Positions 10,104 to 21,225 of a DNA stretch of 64,000 bases are shown here, one piece after another. Position numbers and translations under genes: made by a program. This DNA comes from Warburgia ugandensis (lineage: Eukaryota; Streptophyta; Magnoliopsida; Canellales; Canellaceae), in the NCBI GenBank assembly GCA_035236585.1, contig CP141128.1, positions 38,484,684-38,548,683 of the forward strand, read 5' to 3'. The notes below the pieces were generated by a model. That model ran no database searches. It was not told the DNA's origin and saw only the letters and a list, made by a program, of their open reading frames with translations. The first letter of the stretch is position 1. Each line of letters opens with the position of its first letter.

Positions 10104-13052
10104 TGTAATATCCTCAAATTGTAGATAATAAATTAGTAATAAATAAAATAAAATAAAATAAAATAAAAAATTTATGTATAGAAATTGGTCCTAAAAACTC
10201 AAAAACAAAAAGGTACATGTCGATGGGAATTGAACGGTATAAAGAACGTCGAAAACGGAGTTCGGATGAGTAAGATATGACCATTTTAAGTATAAGGGTA
10301 AATTGGTAAATTGCCAAGGACGTTGATTAAAGGGAGTCGTTTTGATAACGGCACTCCTTTCCACTTCCATTAGAGTTCTAATGGAGGAAGGCACTGATCT
10401 ACCTTCCATTAAAAAAATCAGCACTTAGATTATAAAATACAAGTTCCCACTTCCATTACCACCCCCAAACAACCAAAGGAGAACCCTCGTTTTTCCCTGT
10501 GCACGCCGTAAAAACGAATTGAAGTTTGTATGCACTAGAGGGCTCTGATCTCCCATCTCCGACTCTAATCAGGTAAGTTACATACTTTAACTTGTTGTTT
10601 ATCTTGTTTGCCAACTTTCCCCTCACATATTCGGGCTAGATCGGATCAAAATGGCCGTTGGATGGCCTATGGATTCAAAACCGTGGAGCATGGTTTGACC
10701 CATGTTAAAGACACCTCAAATAAGAAATTTAAGCCATTCATTGTGATTTTTGGATCCAAAAACCCTAGGAACGGCAAAAATAGATAAAAAAAATCAAAGC
10801 TTTTGGGGCTCTAATCAAGCCAAAACAAGGTGGACGGCTTAGGTCCATCGTCCCCGATGGACAGTGAGCCTAAGATACCCACCGAGATGCATAGACGGGG
10901 ATGCACGCATGCGAGTGCTCCGCCGCACGTGTGCATATCTCACGCTTGCAGGACGCTCTTGTGCGTTGTCCCAGATGTCCAGAATGCATTGTCTCCTGGG
11001 CGCAGTGTGCTGGTGTAAGCCGGTGCAAACCACATCACCCATGTAAGTTGTTACACGCGTACCTACTCCTATAAATTAATTAATTTATGAAGTCTTTTCA
11101 CAAAAAACTTAATTTTGGGAGCTACAGAGATCCAAATCATGAGAGAAAACATCCATTGCGACCGTATTAACGATGCGGACCTAGATTTAGTATGAAAACC
11201 TACATTTGACTACTTTTAGATTAGTTAAATTATAAAATATTAATTAATAACTTAGAATTGACTGATCAAAGGGTGATTATGCCTCAAGACTTGAACAATG
11301 AGATAAAGTATGATAATAAATAAGGGTTCTAAGGGGCATATTAGCGTGACTACTCTAGAAATTGATCTCGACCATTGGTCTAAACCAGATCTTAGAAAAT
11401 TATTGATCTGAGGATGATCTGACTAGTAGATTAAGGTATAAGCGTTAGATACACACAAAAATGAACAGTTGGACATCAGACGAGACTAAATTAAGAACCA
11501 AATCATAATTAGAGATTTTAGAGAATGATCTAACTATTAGATCACTATATATTTCCTTATGATGAAATAAATAACACGAAATAGTATTGTGGTACTGACA
11601 GGTACATTTGAACATACACGATAAGGGGATTATATGCTTGAGTTGGGTGATCTCACATTGAGGTAGGTGATGATATTTAATGTTTCGTTTTGATTTTAAC
11701 ATCTTGTATTATCATAGCATCATGATTGATTGTGATTAAATTGCACTTATTATTAATCGATGATTTCGTGAGATTTAGAGTTTTATGTTATGATTGCTAT
11801 TTGATTTCAATCATGTATTGAATGGATTATGACCAATGGCTTTATGAGATTGAGATTATCTACTTATGCACAATTTAAAAATTATCTTTCCTTATTGCAT
11901 CACTGAAATTGATGAGTTTTCATAAGAAAGGAAAGTGGAGGCTTGGTGGCTGGCCCTTTTAGAGGCTAACTCCTGGTTTTCGACATACGTGATTTTATGT
12001 TTTGAGTTTTATGACGGGTGCTCTCACCCGGTAGATGTCATGTTAGGAGGGAGAGGCCGGCCACCCACCCTCCGAGATTTTGTGATGTGATGTGATATGA
12101 TTGCGATATGCTAAACACCTACACATAGATGGCTTTCGGTAGGGGATGGTAACATGGATAGTCCATACTACCAGTCTGAGCCTTTCTATGGGGACAGATG
12201 CTAAGTCTCCCGTTATGGTGTCGACGGGGAGCGGCGGTGGTTGAGACCCTAGAGGGTTGCCACTACGGCATGACAATCCATACTCTTATTCTGTGTGCTT
12301 GCATGATGAGCATGGAGATGTGATGGTATGCCTAGGTGTGACGACACTCAGAGGTTTGATATGAGTACTCATGATCTGTGATACGAGTGTATGAGACACT
12401 CGTGGGACCCATGTACCTTAGGGTGCCCTGTTTTTATTGAATGCTCATTTACATGAGATTATATCATGTTTTAAATCCATGAGATGCATGTTTTATCGTA
12501 CATGATGTTTTGAGTTTTTATTAGCATTGCTTAAAATAATTATATTCTTGTAGAAAATTGCTCCACTCATTGTATCAATACAATTATTTGATTTTATTCC
12601 ATTGATATACATTAAATGTCTATATACCTACCAAGCATTGCTTGCGGAGGCATTGCATTATTGTTGCAATGCCTCAGATATTAAAGAAAGACAGGACATG
12701 TGAGGAGTTAAAAGAATAGTGATCGAGAAGTCTCATTTAGAGGTATATCCTAGTTTCACATGGACTATGTATGGATATATATGTTATTGGACTTGATTAT
12801 ACTGTTATGGGAATAGGGCTGATGAATGGATGAGTCCTGAAATAGTAAATCTATTTTAAATATGTTTACTTGGAAAATTATATATATATATATATATATC
12901 TTATTTTGGGCCAATGGTTGACCTCGGGATTTTTCATAAAAAATGAAATTCGATTGAAATTATTATTTTTTGTTTTGGTTTTTATAAAATTGGGGCCCCA
13001 CCTTTTGAAAAGTTTTATAAAAAAAAAGTATTGAAAAAGCCGGGTCATCACA
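10104..13052 (+). repeat. Element A 3' LTR (2949 bp)
   Basis: Starts TGTAATATCCTC and ends GTCATCACA, followed by the target duplication GGCAA. It matches 3115-6097. Differences are mainly C/T and G/A transitions, plus a loss of about 45 bases near 11970 and a longer TA run at 12881-12898. The hairpin at 12647-12675 (GAGGCATTGC / GCAATGCCTC) is a perfect 10-bp stem here. Confidence 0.93.
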
Positions 13053-13057
13053 GGCAA

Positions 13058-14690
13058 AATCTCGGTTAACAATAGATCATAACAGCATGTTCATGCGTCT
13101 AAATGACATTTAACAAACGCCAAATTTATTTCATTTTCTGGATTGTAACCAATCGTGCTACATATATTATTGAGATGAAAACTATGTGTGCTATCTTACG
13201 TTAGAGCTTTACTTCTTAGTGTTTATCAAATGCTTAATTTAGAATAATATGATTATTTTTTAACTACAACTATCAACATGTTGAAACATCTTCATGTATC
13301 ATGCACATATACAAGTCATATATATGGTAAATATATTAAACTAATCATCCAATGCACAATGAACACGGTTAACGCACACACTTTGAATTCATATAATATT
13401 CTCATCTAAAGTTGATCTATATAACAATTTTATGAGGTGAAAAGAGACCATGCTTACACTTGTTTCCATGTATAATTCATACATCCTACAACCCAACACG
13501 TTAGATGGTAAGACCACCTCATGCACAAACTTGTTTTCATGTAGATGCATCCTACTACCCAACACGTTAGATGATAAGACCACATCATGCGCCCACTTGT
13601 TCCAAGTATAAATCATGCATTCTACTACCCAACACGTTAGATGATAAAACCACATCATGTTCACACATTTAAACCAATTATCATGTGATAGAGGCGCAAT
13701 TCGCATCGGAATTTGATCTCGTTTTGAAAAATCCTCATCGATTACCTTAATAGGAGATGCGCACGTGTATCTACATTGTCATACTGCTATTTCTCATCAA
13801 CGATCAGATATGCTACATATATTTGTAACTAAAGCAGAAATCAAGTTTTGGAAAAAGATATTTGGGTCTATAGTAATCATGCTAAGAATGAGTGGCATAA
13901 ATCATGTGAAACGCCCAAAATACTAAATAATTCACATATAGGAAAACCTCAACATTTGATCTTCAAAACCTTTGAAAACTTAGCAGCCATATTTACCTAC
14001 CTTCTAGTTGGCAGCACGCTTCCTCTTGAGCTTTTCCTACTTCCTTTTTGATCACCAGCTTAGATTCGTTTTCTGCCTGCTAGAGGAAGGCATATCTTCT
14101 CCTTCCTCTTTCTTTCTTTCTTTTCCCCCGCGATGTCCAACTTAATGAGACATCTCGGTCTCTTTCCTATTTCTTTCTAATCTGTTTCATTACAGATTAT
14201 TTGGAGCTCCTGTTTCCTACGTGGCGATTCTCCAAATTCTGATTTTATTTTATTCTAAATTTATTCTCTAATTTTTAGTTCTTCTTTTTCAAAATCTAAT
14301 ATTCTATTCCATGAATACTTACTAATCTTTGATATTATTTTTATTCTCCCAATTTTTCTAAATCAGTTAAAAATGTCCTTTTATAAGATTCAATGTATTT
14401 GAATGTTTTGCTGACTTAGCTGCCTATATTTGGTAGTTAAGTGTGTCCAACATTAAGATGTTTTGATACTATATTCAGAAAGGAGTGTTGTTATCAACAT
14501 AAATCTTATTTTACTCATACTTTGATCTCTATCATTGGATTCTAGCATGTTTATAGTTGTTAAATAGTTTTCAGCTCTATCCATTGGTAGAGGTCTCATT
14601 GTTAAATTATTTAATTTCTAAAATCTTAAATTCTAAATAAACTCTTATTTTTATTGATTGTAAAAACCGTACAAAATTTGGAATATTACA
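13058..14690. other. Flank of element A ending in an LTR-like edge
   Basis: Continuation of the target of element A. No gene recognised. The right edge (gtacaaaatttggaatattaca, 14669-14690) is, on the minus strand, TGTAATATTCC..., like the LTR starts of elements A and E, and it abuts integrase-coding DNA at 14691. So this stretch is probably the right end of an older minus-strand LTR or element; the left edge is not identified. Confidence 0.4.
13437..13672. repeat. Minisatellite, ~66-70 bp unit, three and a half copies
   Basis: The phrase cccaacacgttagatg recurs at 13492, 13558 and 13628, each followed by g/ataa(g/a)accac(c/a)tcatg and cttgtt. A partial unit precedes the first. Confidence 0.85.
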
Positions 14691-15294
14691 AGCACCATCA
14701 AGCATTACAAGTCGTCACCATACTAACCTAAAATGAATGAGGTCATCGAGGCTTCCAACGAAATACTAGTGCGCACAATGGAAAAGTTGGCAAAGGGGCA
14801 TAAGGTTTGTCATGACATGCTTTCAAAAGCATTATGGGCTTAGGGGGCCTCGGTTCATACATCCACTTGAGAACCCATATGAGCTCACCAACGGGGTAGA
14901 CGCAGTGCTACCAGACGAGCTAAAAATATCATCACTACATATCCTTCTGAAAAAGCGAGGTCAATGATGTATAATTGATGAAGGCGCACGTAGAGCACCT
15001 CATGCTCATATATAAGAAAAGGCTGAAAGCAGTCTGTCACATGCAAATCAATCAAAAGAGGATACCTAAAGCTTATGACAAGAGAGTGAAGGTCCAGGAG
15101 TTCTCAAAAGTGACTTGGTGTTAAGGAGGATTTACCCACCCAACAAGCCTAATCCAGCGGAAAAATTCAAAGCTACATGGGAAGGATCCTATGTGATCGA
15201 GAAAGTTCTTTCTAGAGCGGCACTTGCGTTGCAAAAGATGGATGAAAGAGAGGACATGGATAACTCGAACCATGTTAAGAGGTATTACAGCTAA
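14691..15294 (+). pseudogene. Tat-type gypsy integrase C-terminal remnant
   Basis: From the first base after the LTR-like edge the frame reads S-T-I-K-H-Y-K-S-S-P-Y, then (after a stop) P-K-M-N-E-V-I-E-A-S-N-E-I. This is the 'K-S-S-P-Y-R-P-Q-x-N-G-A-V-E-A-A-N' segment of the integrase core's end in Tat-lineage elements. Later pieces (A-L-W-A ... V-H-T-S-T; G-V-D-A-V-L-P; E-K-R-L-K-A-V-C-type; D-K-R-V-K; P-A-E-K-F-K-A-T-W-E-G-S-Y-V-I) follow to N-H-V-K-R-Y-Y at about 15270-15291, the usual pol terminus. Several frameshifts and stops separate them. The catalytic DDE residues lie upstream and are absent, cut off by the boundary at 14690/14691. Confidence 0.85.
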
Positions 15295-15394
15295 ACTAGG
15301 TGGTCTCCGGGTACCACCTCCGTGCAATAGGATAGTTTGTTTTGTTTTAGTAGTATATTAATTCACTTCTCCCAAGCACCTAAAAAGGAAAAAA

Positions 15395-15448
<54 letters not shown>
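15395..15448. repeat. (GA)n microsatellite
   Basis: An uninterrupted run of GA dinucleotides shortly after the end of the Tat pol remnant, within a stretch of purines that is common after pol in Tat elements. Confidence 0.97.
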
Positions 15449-15451
<3 letters not shown>

Positions 15452-16391
15452 CAAGTTCCCTTCCAAGGCTTGGTGGAACCTGAAACCACTTCATTGTCCT
15501 AGGGGAGCCATCAGGAAGACCTAGAGTATATCTAACATGCTAAGTGGAATTGTGCGCCACTTAGCCATTGGTGTGACTATGTGTCACCGATTGTAAGATC
15601 CTAAAGCAGAAGTAGAATTACTGATATGAATTCTCAATCTTCCAGGAGAACCCCCGGTGCAAGGCCGGGAAAGATGGTAAGCATACCCGGATTAAGGTGA
15701 AAAGCGGTTCCCCTTTTGGCCTTGGGTAATTCACCAAGCCCCTCCTGCAGTAAGTAGTTCGGGAGATCATATTATCGACATTTATCAGGCTGAGAACAAT
15801 CCTCCACCCACCCAACATCCACGAAGTTGTGATACATCAAAAGCATCGCTCCACCACTCAAATCAACTAGACAATCGCAATCGCAAGGGTGACTCAACCT
15901 TTTATACATGTTGTACATATTGCGTGCGACGTTGATTCTACAATCAGTCCAAGCTCCCAAGGGCAGGTACCAAGGCGGGACAGCAAGTTTGGAGAACACG
16001 ACATTTCATTACAAAGTGGGGCAACGCCCCATCTTGTGCCAAAACATGATGGTACCCATGCCCCACTGCCTATGAAGGCTGGATCGGCCACCAAAGCTAC
16101 CTCAGAAACACATCATACAAGAGATTCCAACCAAGTGAGCGCAGGTGACCTGAATGATTCTCCTCAAGAGGTACTGTTGAAGATTCACATACAAAAGCGA
16201 CAGAGCCCATATATTCATTCAAAAGGTAAAGTGATGGGGCCCTGATACATTTGCACACCCACAAAGAAGAAAAGGAAAATATCAAGAAAGAAGAAACAAG
16301 CAACCTTCTGGCTGCAAACGCCATATAATACCCTTATGTCTTGGAAGGAAAGGTCTCATCACTCTACTGGTAGTACGCCAGTACCGCTAAC
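15449..16391 (+). other. Tat 3' non-coding region
   Basis: About 0.9 kb between the pol end and the antisense frame. A 119-codon + strand frame (15889-16245) is open but has no recognisable domain and I do not claim it as a gene. The region is more GC-balanced than its surroundings, in keeping with the preceding pol segment, and is assigned to the same Tat element by position. Confidence 0.45.
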
Positions 16392-17281
16392 TCAGAAGTT
16401 GAGGCTGGGCAGGTCATCATGTATGAAGATGCGCTGTTCAAGGTGGAATCGTGTCTCCAAGCCTCTGATATAATCCATCCGAGCCCTGGTTGCATGTTCG
16501 AACCATGAGAATAACTCCTCATAAGTGACAATCTAAGCGCAAAGGAGCTGCAATTCCGCTTCAAGTCCTTCAACTTCAGTTGTAAGGTCTCTTTCTGCTA
16601 ACTGGGCAAGGGTTTGGTTCAGAAATACTCGTTGCTCAACAAGTCTGCTCCCAATGCGATTCCACACTGCTGCTTTTCTCCCATGGCAATTCAATGCCCT
16701 CAAAAACTTTTGTCCAAGACAGGTCTGGTCCATGGAAACCACCCCAGAGATGGAAGACATGCCTATCATGCAATCCCCGTCCAACCAGAATTAAGGGAGG
16801 CTGTGGTACAGCTTGGAACCAAAAGGCATTGGCTCCTACATCGACATGAAGGTCTTCAAAAATCCCCTCATCGCGAAACGGGTTGTACACCACTGCCAAA
16901 CATCCTTGACCCGAATCATAACTCTGGGAAGGACGGTAAAGATACCATCTTGGGGACACACCTCGTCATATGGGATACGTTGTGCAATATCGAAGTACCT
17001 TTAAGAAGTGGACCGGCCGATAAGCAAAGTAATGACCGAGACACGGCAACACAATGTCGCGTCGCCCTTCAAAACCCAGATAGGCATTGGTCTTGGCGTC
17101 ATCTATCTGACATATCGCACTCACTGGGTCAACTGGCTCAATTGCACCACAAGGCCATGCGGTGGGGGGAAAAGAAGTCTCAGCGTTGAAGTTTGTGATG
17201 TAAACCATTCTCTCTATGTTTACATCAATCAGAAAATAAAATAGAAGCAAATGAATAGGAGAGTAACTTACCTCCTGCCAT
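16392..17281 (-). pseudogene. Antisense ORF of the Tat element, apparently with one intron
   Basis: Reading on the minus strand from ATG at 17281, the first codons ATG-GCA-GGA-G are followed by a splice donor (GTAAGT). An acceptor (acatag) about 50-60 bases on restores the frame into R-M-V-Y-I-T-N-F-N-A-E. The frame then runs with one internal TGA (about 16964) and one frameshift (about 16640-16780). It continues into a leucine/glutamate-rich, probably coiled-coil part (T-L-A-Q-L-A-E-R-D-L), one TAG at about 16531, and an end at 16392. That is roughly 280 codons. Tat-lineage elements are known to carry an extra antisense ORF between pol and the 3' LTR, and position and strand fit. No enzymatic domain is recognised and the function of such ORFs is unknown. 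Confidence 0.55.
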
Positions 17282-17286
17282 AATAG

Positions 17287-17558
17287 TGGATCTGATGTGG
17301 TTTCAAGGGATCTTCCGATTCTTAATTAGTACTCGATGATGCCAAAAAATAGAGAGCTATTTCTGCTTGAATCAGGGACCCCTTAAATAAAATTTAATAG
17401 TAGTTATCCTTCCATCAAGGATAACTACTAGAACTTATCCTATAATGATTAGTTACAAAACATGCTCAAAACAGTGATTAGGGATCAGTTATACTGCATG
17501 ATGCCACATGATAGATTTCTAATATTAAATGTTAAGGATCATAAAGGAAATTCTAACA
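17287..17558 (-). repeat. Copia 3' LTR (left edge uncertain)
   Basis: The LTR start on the minus strand is TGTTAGAATTTCCTTTATG, directly after the purine tract. The far edge is placed at the first plausible + strand TG (17287), five bases from the antisense ATG of the Tat element. No second LTR is available to confirm the length. Confidence 0.5.
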
Positions 17559-17570
17559 TTCTCCCACTTA
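17559..17570 (-). promoter_or_regulatory. Copia polypurine tract
   Basis: On the minus strand AAGTGGGAGAA lies directly before the TGTTAG of the LTR, a typical copia arrangement (GTGGGAGA followed by TGTT). Confidence 0.8.
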
Positions 17571-18259
17571 GTACAAACATTTATAACTTAAAAAATTCAA
17601 AAATCTTATCATACTAGTCTAAAATATTTTATGCTCAAATAAAGAAATAAATTACATGAATTATGACAGTAATTTCTTTACATACAAGTATTATCTTCCA
17701 TGTATTACAATATAATTATCTTCTTTAAAAAGTCTTTTATATGATGTTTTTTTACCTTTATGAATAAGCCTCAAATGCTTATTTTGGGTGTAAACATAAA
17801 TATTTGTTATTCAATCATAAATGTATATAAACAAAAATAGAGACAAATTCAAGAGTTCAGAGTTTTACTATTAATATATACTATAAGTATAACATTATAT
17901 TTTAAATATAAAGTAACAAATGAGAACAAAGTCCCATTCGTGTTATATGATCCTTAAACAACTTTGATGGCATGCTTTTCATCAAAAGATTTGCAATCAT
18001 TAGCTCAATAAGAATATGTTCAACGAGCACTTCATTCTTTTTAATATGCTCTCTGATTACTAGGTACTTAATGTCTATGTACTTACTTTAACTTCTACTT
18101 TTATTATTCTTAGCAAAGAACACAAAAGCTGAATTGTCATAGTATATTTTCAGTAGCCTAGAGATGAAATCAACAACTCGAAGCCTAGATATAAACTCTT
18201 CAACCAAATATCGTGTTTTGTTGCCTCAAAGTAATAAACAAACTTAGCTTCCATAGTCG

Positions 18260-18565
18260 AAGCAGCAATCAAAGATTGTTTTGCACTTTTTCAAGATAAG
18301 GCTCCTCCAACAAATAAGAAGATATATCCATATTTTAATTGATGAGAATAAACACAACAAACAAAGTCTAAATCTAAATATCCAATAACCTCTAAGTCAT
18401 TGATCCGTCTATATATAAGCATGAAATCTTTAGTCCATTGAAGGTATCTCATGACATTCTTTATAGCTCTCAAGTGGTCCAAATTTGGCTTACTTTGATA
18501 TCTTCTCCAATTACAAATACAATGTTCGGTCTAGTACAGACCTAGGCATACATCAAGCTTCTAAC
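18260..18565 (-). pseudogene. Copia RNase H remnant
   Basis: Minus-strand residues M-D-H-L-R-A-I-K-N-V-M-R-Y-L-Q-W-T-K-D lead into R-R-I-N-D-L-E-V-I-G-Y-L-D-L-D-F. This matches copia RNase H (H-x-x-A-x-K-R-I-x-R-Y-L-x-G-T, then G-Y-x-D-x-D-[FY]-A-G), with Ser to Leu between the two Asp residues. It is the last pol domain, about 0.7 kb before the 3' LTR. RNase H would remove the RNA strand of the RNA-DNA hybrid. Confidence 0.85.
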
Positions 18566-19400
18566 AAGTGAAGCATAAGGATTTTAAAAAAATTTTTGTT
18601 TCCTTTCAAGGTCATTTTTGAAACATTGATTCAAACTAAAAATGTCACCCTTAAAAATAGGTGCTACATTTGGTGAATAATTTGTCATCCAAAATCCCTT
18701 AAGAACCTTGTTGATATAGTCTTCATGAGACAAGCCTAAGAAACCTTGAGACTTGTCTCTATTAATCTTAATGTCATTGTCATAAGATACCTCACCCATA
18801 TCCTTCATATCAAAATGTTGAGAGAGAAATTATTTCACCTCATATAGCAATCCCATATCATTAGTCGCAAGCAAAATATCATCCACATATAGGAGTAGAA
18901 AAATTATCTTGCTTCCACTAACCTTGTGATATATAAATTTATCCATAATGTTCTTTACGAAACCCAATGAAGAGATAATATTATAAAATTTTAAATACCA
19001 CTGGTGAGAGGTTTGCTTTAGTTCATATATAGACTTTTTAAGCTTACAAACTAAATGATTACCATCACTTGACACAAAACTGTCAAGTTGTTTCATATAA
19101 ATCTCTTCCTCTAAATCACTATTAAGGAATATTGTTTTCTTATTAATTTAATGTAAATTCAAGTCAAAATGAGCAACTAATATCATGATGATACAAAAAT
19201 AATCTTTTTTAGAAATAGGAGAAAATGTTTCTTGATAATCGATTCCTTCCTATTGTGTGAATCCTTTTGCAGCAAGTCTAGCCATGTAGCGCTCAATATT
19301 GCCTAACGAGTCTTTCTTGTTTCTAAACCCATTCACAACCAATGGTCTTCACCCCATTAGGTAACTTTACAAGATCCCAAACTTGATTATCTGTCATAGA
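18566..19400 (-). pseudogene. Copia reverse transcriptase remnant
   Basis: The best-preserved piece (18,830-19,096) holds V-C-K-L-K-K-S-I-Y-E-L-K-Q-T-S-H-Q-W-Y and the catalytic L-L-Y-V-D-D-I-L-L-A, the intact Y-V-D-D box of copia RT. It continues at 18,584-18,808 with M-K-D-M-G-E-V-S-Y and S-Q-G-F-L-G-L-S-H-E-D-Y-I-N-K-V-L. The N-terminal part (about 19,100-19,400) is recognisable only in fragments. Frameshifts and stops separate the pieces. Confidence 0.9.
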
Positions 19401-19760
19401 ATCCACCTCATCTTTCATAGCACCATTGCCATAATTTAGATTTACTATTAGAGTCATTTTCAGTGCTAATATCATAGTTATATTCTTGTAGGTAGACAAT
19501 ATAATCAGTAGAAATTGCTGATTTCCTTATTCTAGTAAATCTCCTCAATGGTACATCATCAGCTTCTTGAGGAAACTCCTGATCATGAACTTGTTGTGGT
19601 TGATGATCAATAAGATCTACTAAAACATTATCAGCTTGACATTGAGTTTCAACAATTGGTTGTCTAATATCTAGCATATTTTAATGGGTGTCATTAATTA
19701 TAACTAGTCTACTACTTGATGTAGAAGTTGGACCAGAAATACAAATTTTCTCAAAAATTA
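19401..19760 (-). pseudogene. Copia integrase-RT linker
   Basis: A 90-codon frame (19,408-19,677) carries V-P-L-R-R-F-T-R-I-R-K-S-A and then D-Y-I-V-Y-L-Q-E, the variable linker that in copia ends in 'L-R-R-S-x-R-x-x-x-x-P'. It has no enzymatic role. Confidence 0.8.
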
Positions 19761-20645
19761 AGTTTTAAAGTAAAAAACTCCCACTGAAAATGCCATTCTC
19801 AAGAAATTTAGCATTTCCTGATTCTACAATTTTACTACTATGCTATGAACAATAAAACATGTTTCCCTTAAACTTTTTAGCATATCCAATAAAATATGCA
19901 CTAATAGTTCTCGGGTCAAACTTCTTTTCATATAGATTGTAAACTCTAACTTCAGCTGGACAACTCCAAGTACATATGTGTCTCAAATTCAGTTTTCAAC
20001 CTTTCCATAATTCAAATGGTATTTTAGAAATGGCCTTAGTTGAAACTCAGTTTCATATATACATAGTTATTTTTAGAGCTTCACTCCATAATGATAAAAG
20101 AAGATTGGAGTTGGTAAGCATAATCCTCACCATGTCTATTAAAGTTCTATTTCTTCTATTTGCTATACCATTTTGATTTGGCAAGCTAGGCAAAGTGTTT
20201 TGAGATACAATACCTTGCTCTTGAAGACACCTAGCAAATAGACCAAGTACTTATCTAGTCCCTATGTACCTACCATAATACATCACCTCTATCAGATCTC
20301 ACGATTTTAATTTATTTTTCTCATTGTTTCTCTACCTATGTTTATATATTTTAAAAACATCTAATGCTTTGCTCTTATTATAAAGTAAGTAGAGATATAT
20401 AATTGTGAGTAGTCATCTGTAAAAGTAATGAAATATTTTTGACAATCTAAGCTAATGTCAAGACAACAAATGTTAGTATATATGATCTCTAATATGTCAA
20501 AACTCCTCTTAGCACCATTTTTCGATTTGTAAGTCCACTTTCCTTTAATGCAGTCCACACATGAATCAAAATCTGTAAAATTAAGAGTCTCAAGAACTCC
20601 ATCATTTACTAACCTTTTAATTCTATTAATGGAGATATGTCTCAA
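19761..20645 (-). pseudogene. Copia integrase (GAG-pre-integrase and core)
   Basis: From 20,645 the frame reads M-R-H-I-S-I-N-R-I-K-R-L-V (pre-integrase zinc-binding region, 'L-G-H-I-S'), then C-V-D-C-I-K-G-K and F-D-I-L-E-I-I-Y-T-N-I-C. The last segment stands where the first catalytic Asp normally occurs (H-T-D-I-C), so Asp has become Asn. F-I-T-F-T-D-D-Y-S follows. Downstream, across a break near 20,270-20,360, come L-P-N-Q-N-G-I-A-N-R-R-N-R-T-L (E of the DDE triad replaced by N in the usual V-A-E-R-R-N), L-W-S-E-A-L-K and C-P-A-E-V-R-V-Y. Confidence 0.87.
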
Positions 20646-20654
20646 TCTCTGGTG

Positions 20655-21225
20655 CTACAACATAGAGGATTTCTTATTCATAGCATTATGTTTAATACTA
20701 GTATTACCATGCACAACCATTACTTCATTGGAGACATCATTATTTAAATAAATTTTAAATAAACCATCATATATTATACCATTTTCAACAACTATTGAAT
20801 TTTTATATAAATTGAAATAAGAATCATAAAAATAAAATGAAGGTCCCAATAGTATAAGTTTTGATACAGAAATTAAATTCCTAGAAAAACTAGGAATATA
20901 GAAAGTTTGTTCCAAATACAATACAAAATCAGTTTGCAAAACTAGTCTATATGTCCACACAACTTTAACTAGTGAACACCTCTAATTTCCTAAATAGATG
21001 CTCCATTCACTTTCCATTGGTCTTCATTGGTTTAGAAAACCCTGCATGGTATTACAAATATGGATGGTAGAATCAGAATCAATCAACCATGTGGTATGTG
21101 AAACATCAACAATATTAGATTTATAATATACAAAAGATTTGAGATTATCTTTCTTTTTTAATCAAGTCTTCCTTTTAAGGCAATCTTTCCTCATGTGTCC
21201 CTTATTTTTACAAAAAAGAATTGAG
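20655..21225 (-). pseudogene. Copia gag end and protease
   Basis: The frame at about 21,183-21,222 gives F-C-K-N-K-G-H-M-R-K-D-C, a CCHC zinc knuckle whose first Cys position is Ile. Next come S-H-T-T-W-L-I-D-S-D-S-T-I-H in place of the copia protease W-x-x-D-S-G-A-[TS]-x-H (Gly to Asp at the active site). Then 20,655-20,960 holds T-Y-R-L-V-L-Q-T and Y-I-P-S-F-S-R-N-L-I-S-V-S-K-L, the copia 'V-P-x-x-x-x-N-L-x-S' motif. The element is cut off just upstream of the knuckle. Confidence 0.85.

Larger units (their letters stand above)
3115..13052 (+). mobile_element. Element A: complete Ty3/gypsy LTR retrotransposon
   Basis: Two direct LTRs (3115-6097 and 10104-13052) begin TGTAATATCC and end in TCATCAC(T/A). 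The element is flanked by a perfect 5-bp target duplication, GGCAA, at 3110-3114 and 13053-13057. A primer binding site for initiator Met tRNA follows the 5' LTR and a purine tract precedes the 3' LTR. The 4.0-kb interior holds decayed gag, protease, reverse transcriptase and a chromodomain-type pol tail in that order, which places it in Ty3/gypsy, most likely the Tekay/Del chromovirus group. Integrase core and most of RNase H are not recognisable. The LTRs differ visibly (roughly 20 differences in their first 260 bases by eye), so the insertion is old. Every frame is broken. Confidence 0.93.
17287..21225 (-). mobile_element. Ty1/copia retrotransposon, 5'-truncated
   Basis: On the minus strand, gag zinc knuckle, protease, integrase, reverse transcriptase and RNase H follow in copia order from 21,225 down to 18,260, then a purine tract and a 3' LTR start (TGTTAGAATTTCC at 17,558). 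Gag before the knuckle, the primer binding site and the 5' LTR are missing; unrelated GA-rich sequence begins at about 21,226. Codon-level similarity to copia proteins is good over long stretches with scattered stops, so it is younger than element A's interior but dead. Confidence 0.9.

Noticed and set aside
13389-13706. Minus-strand frame with repeated V-V-L-x-S-N-V-L-G
   Set aside because: It only translates the 66-70 bp minisatellite.
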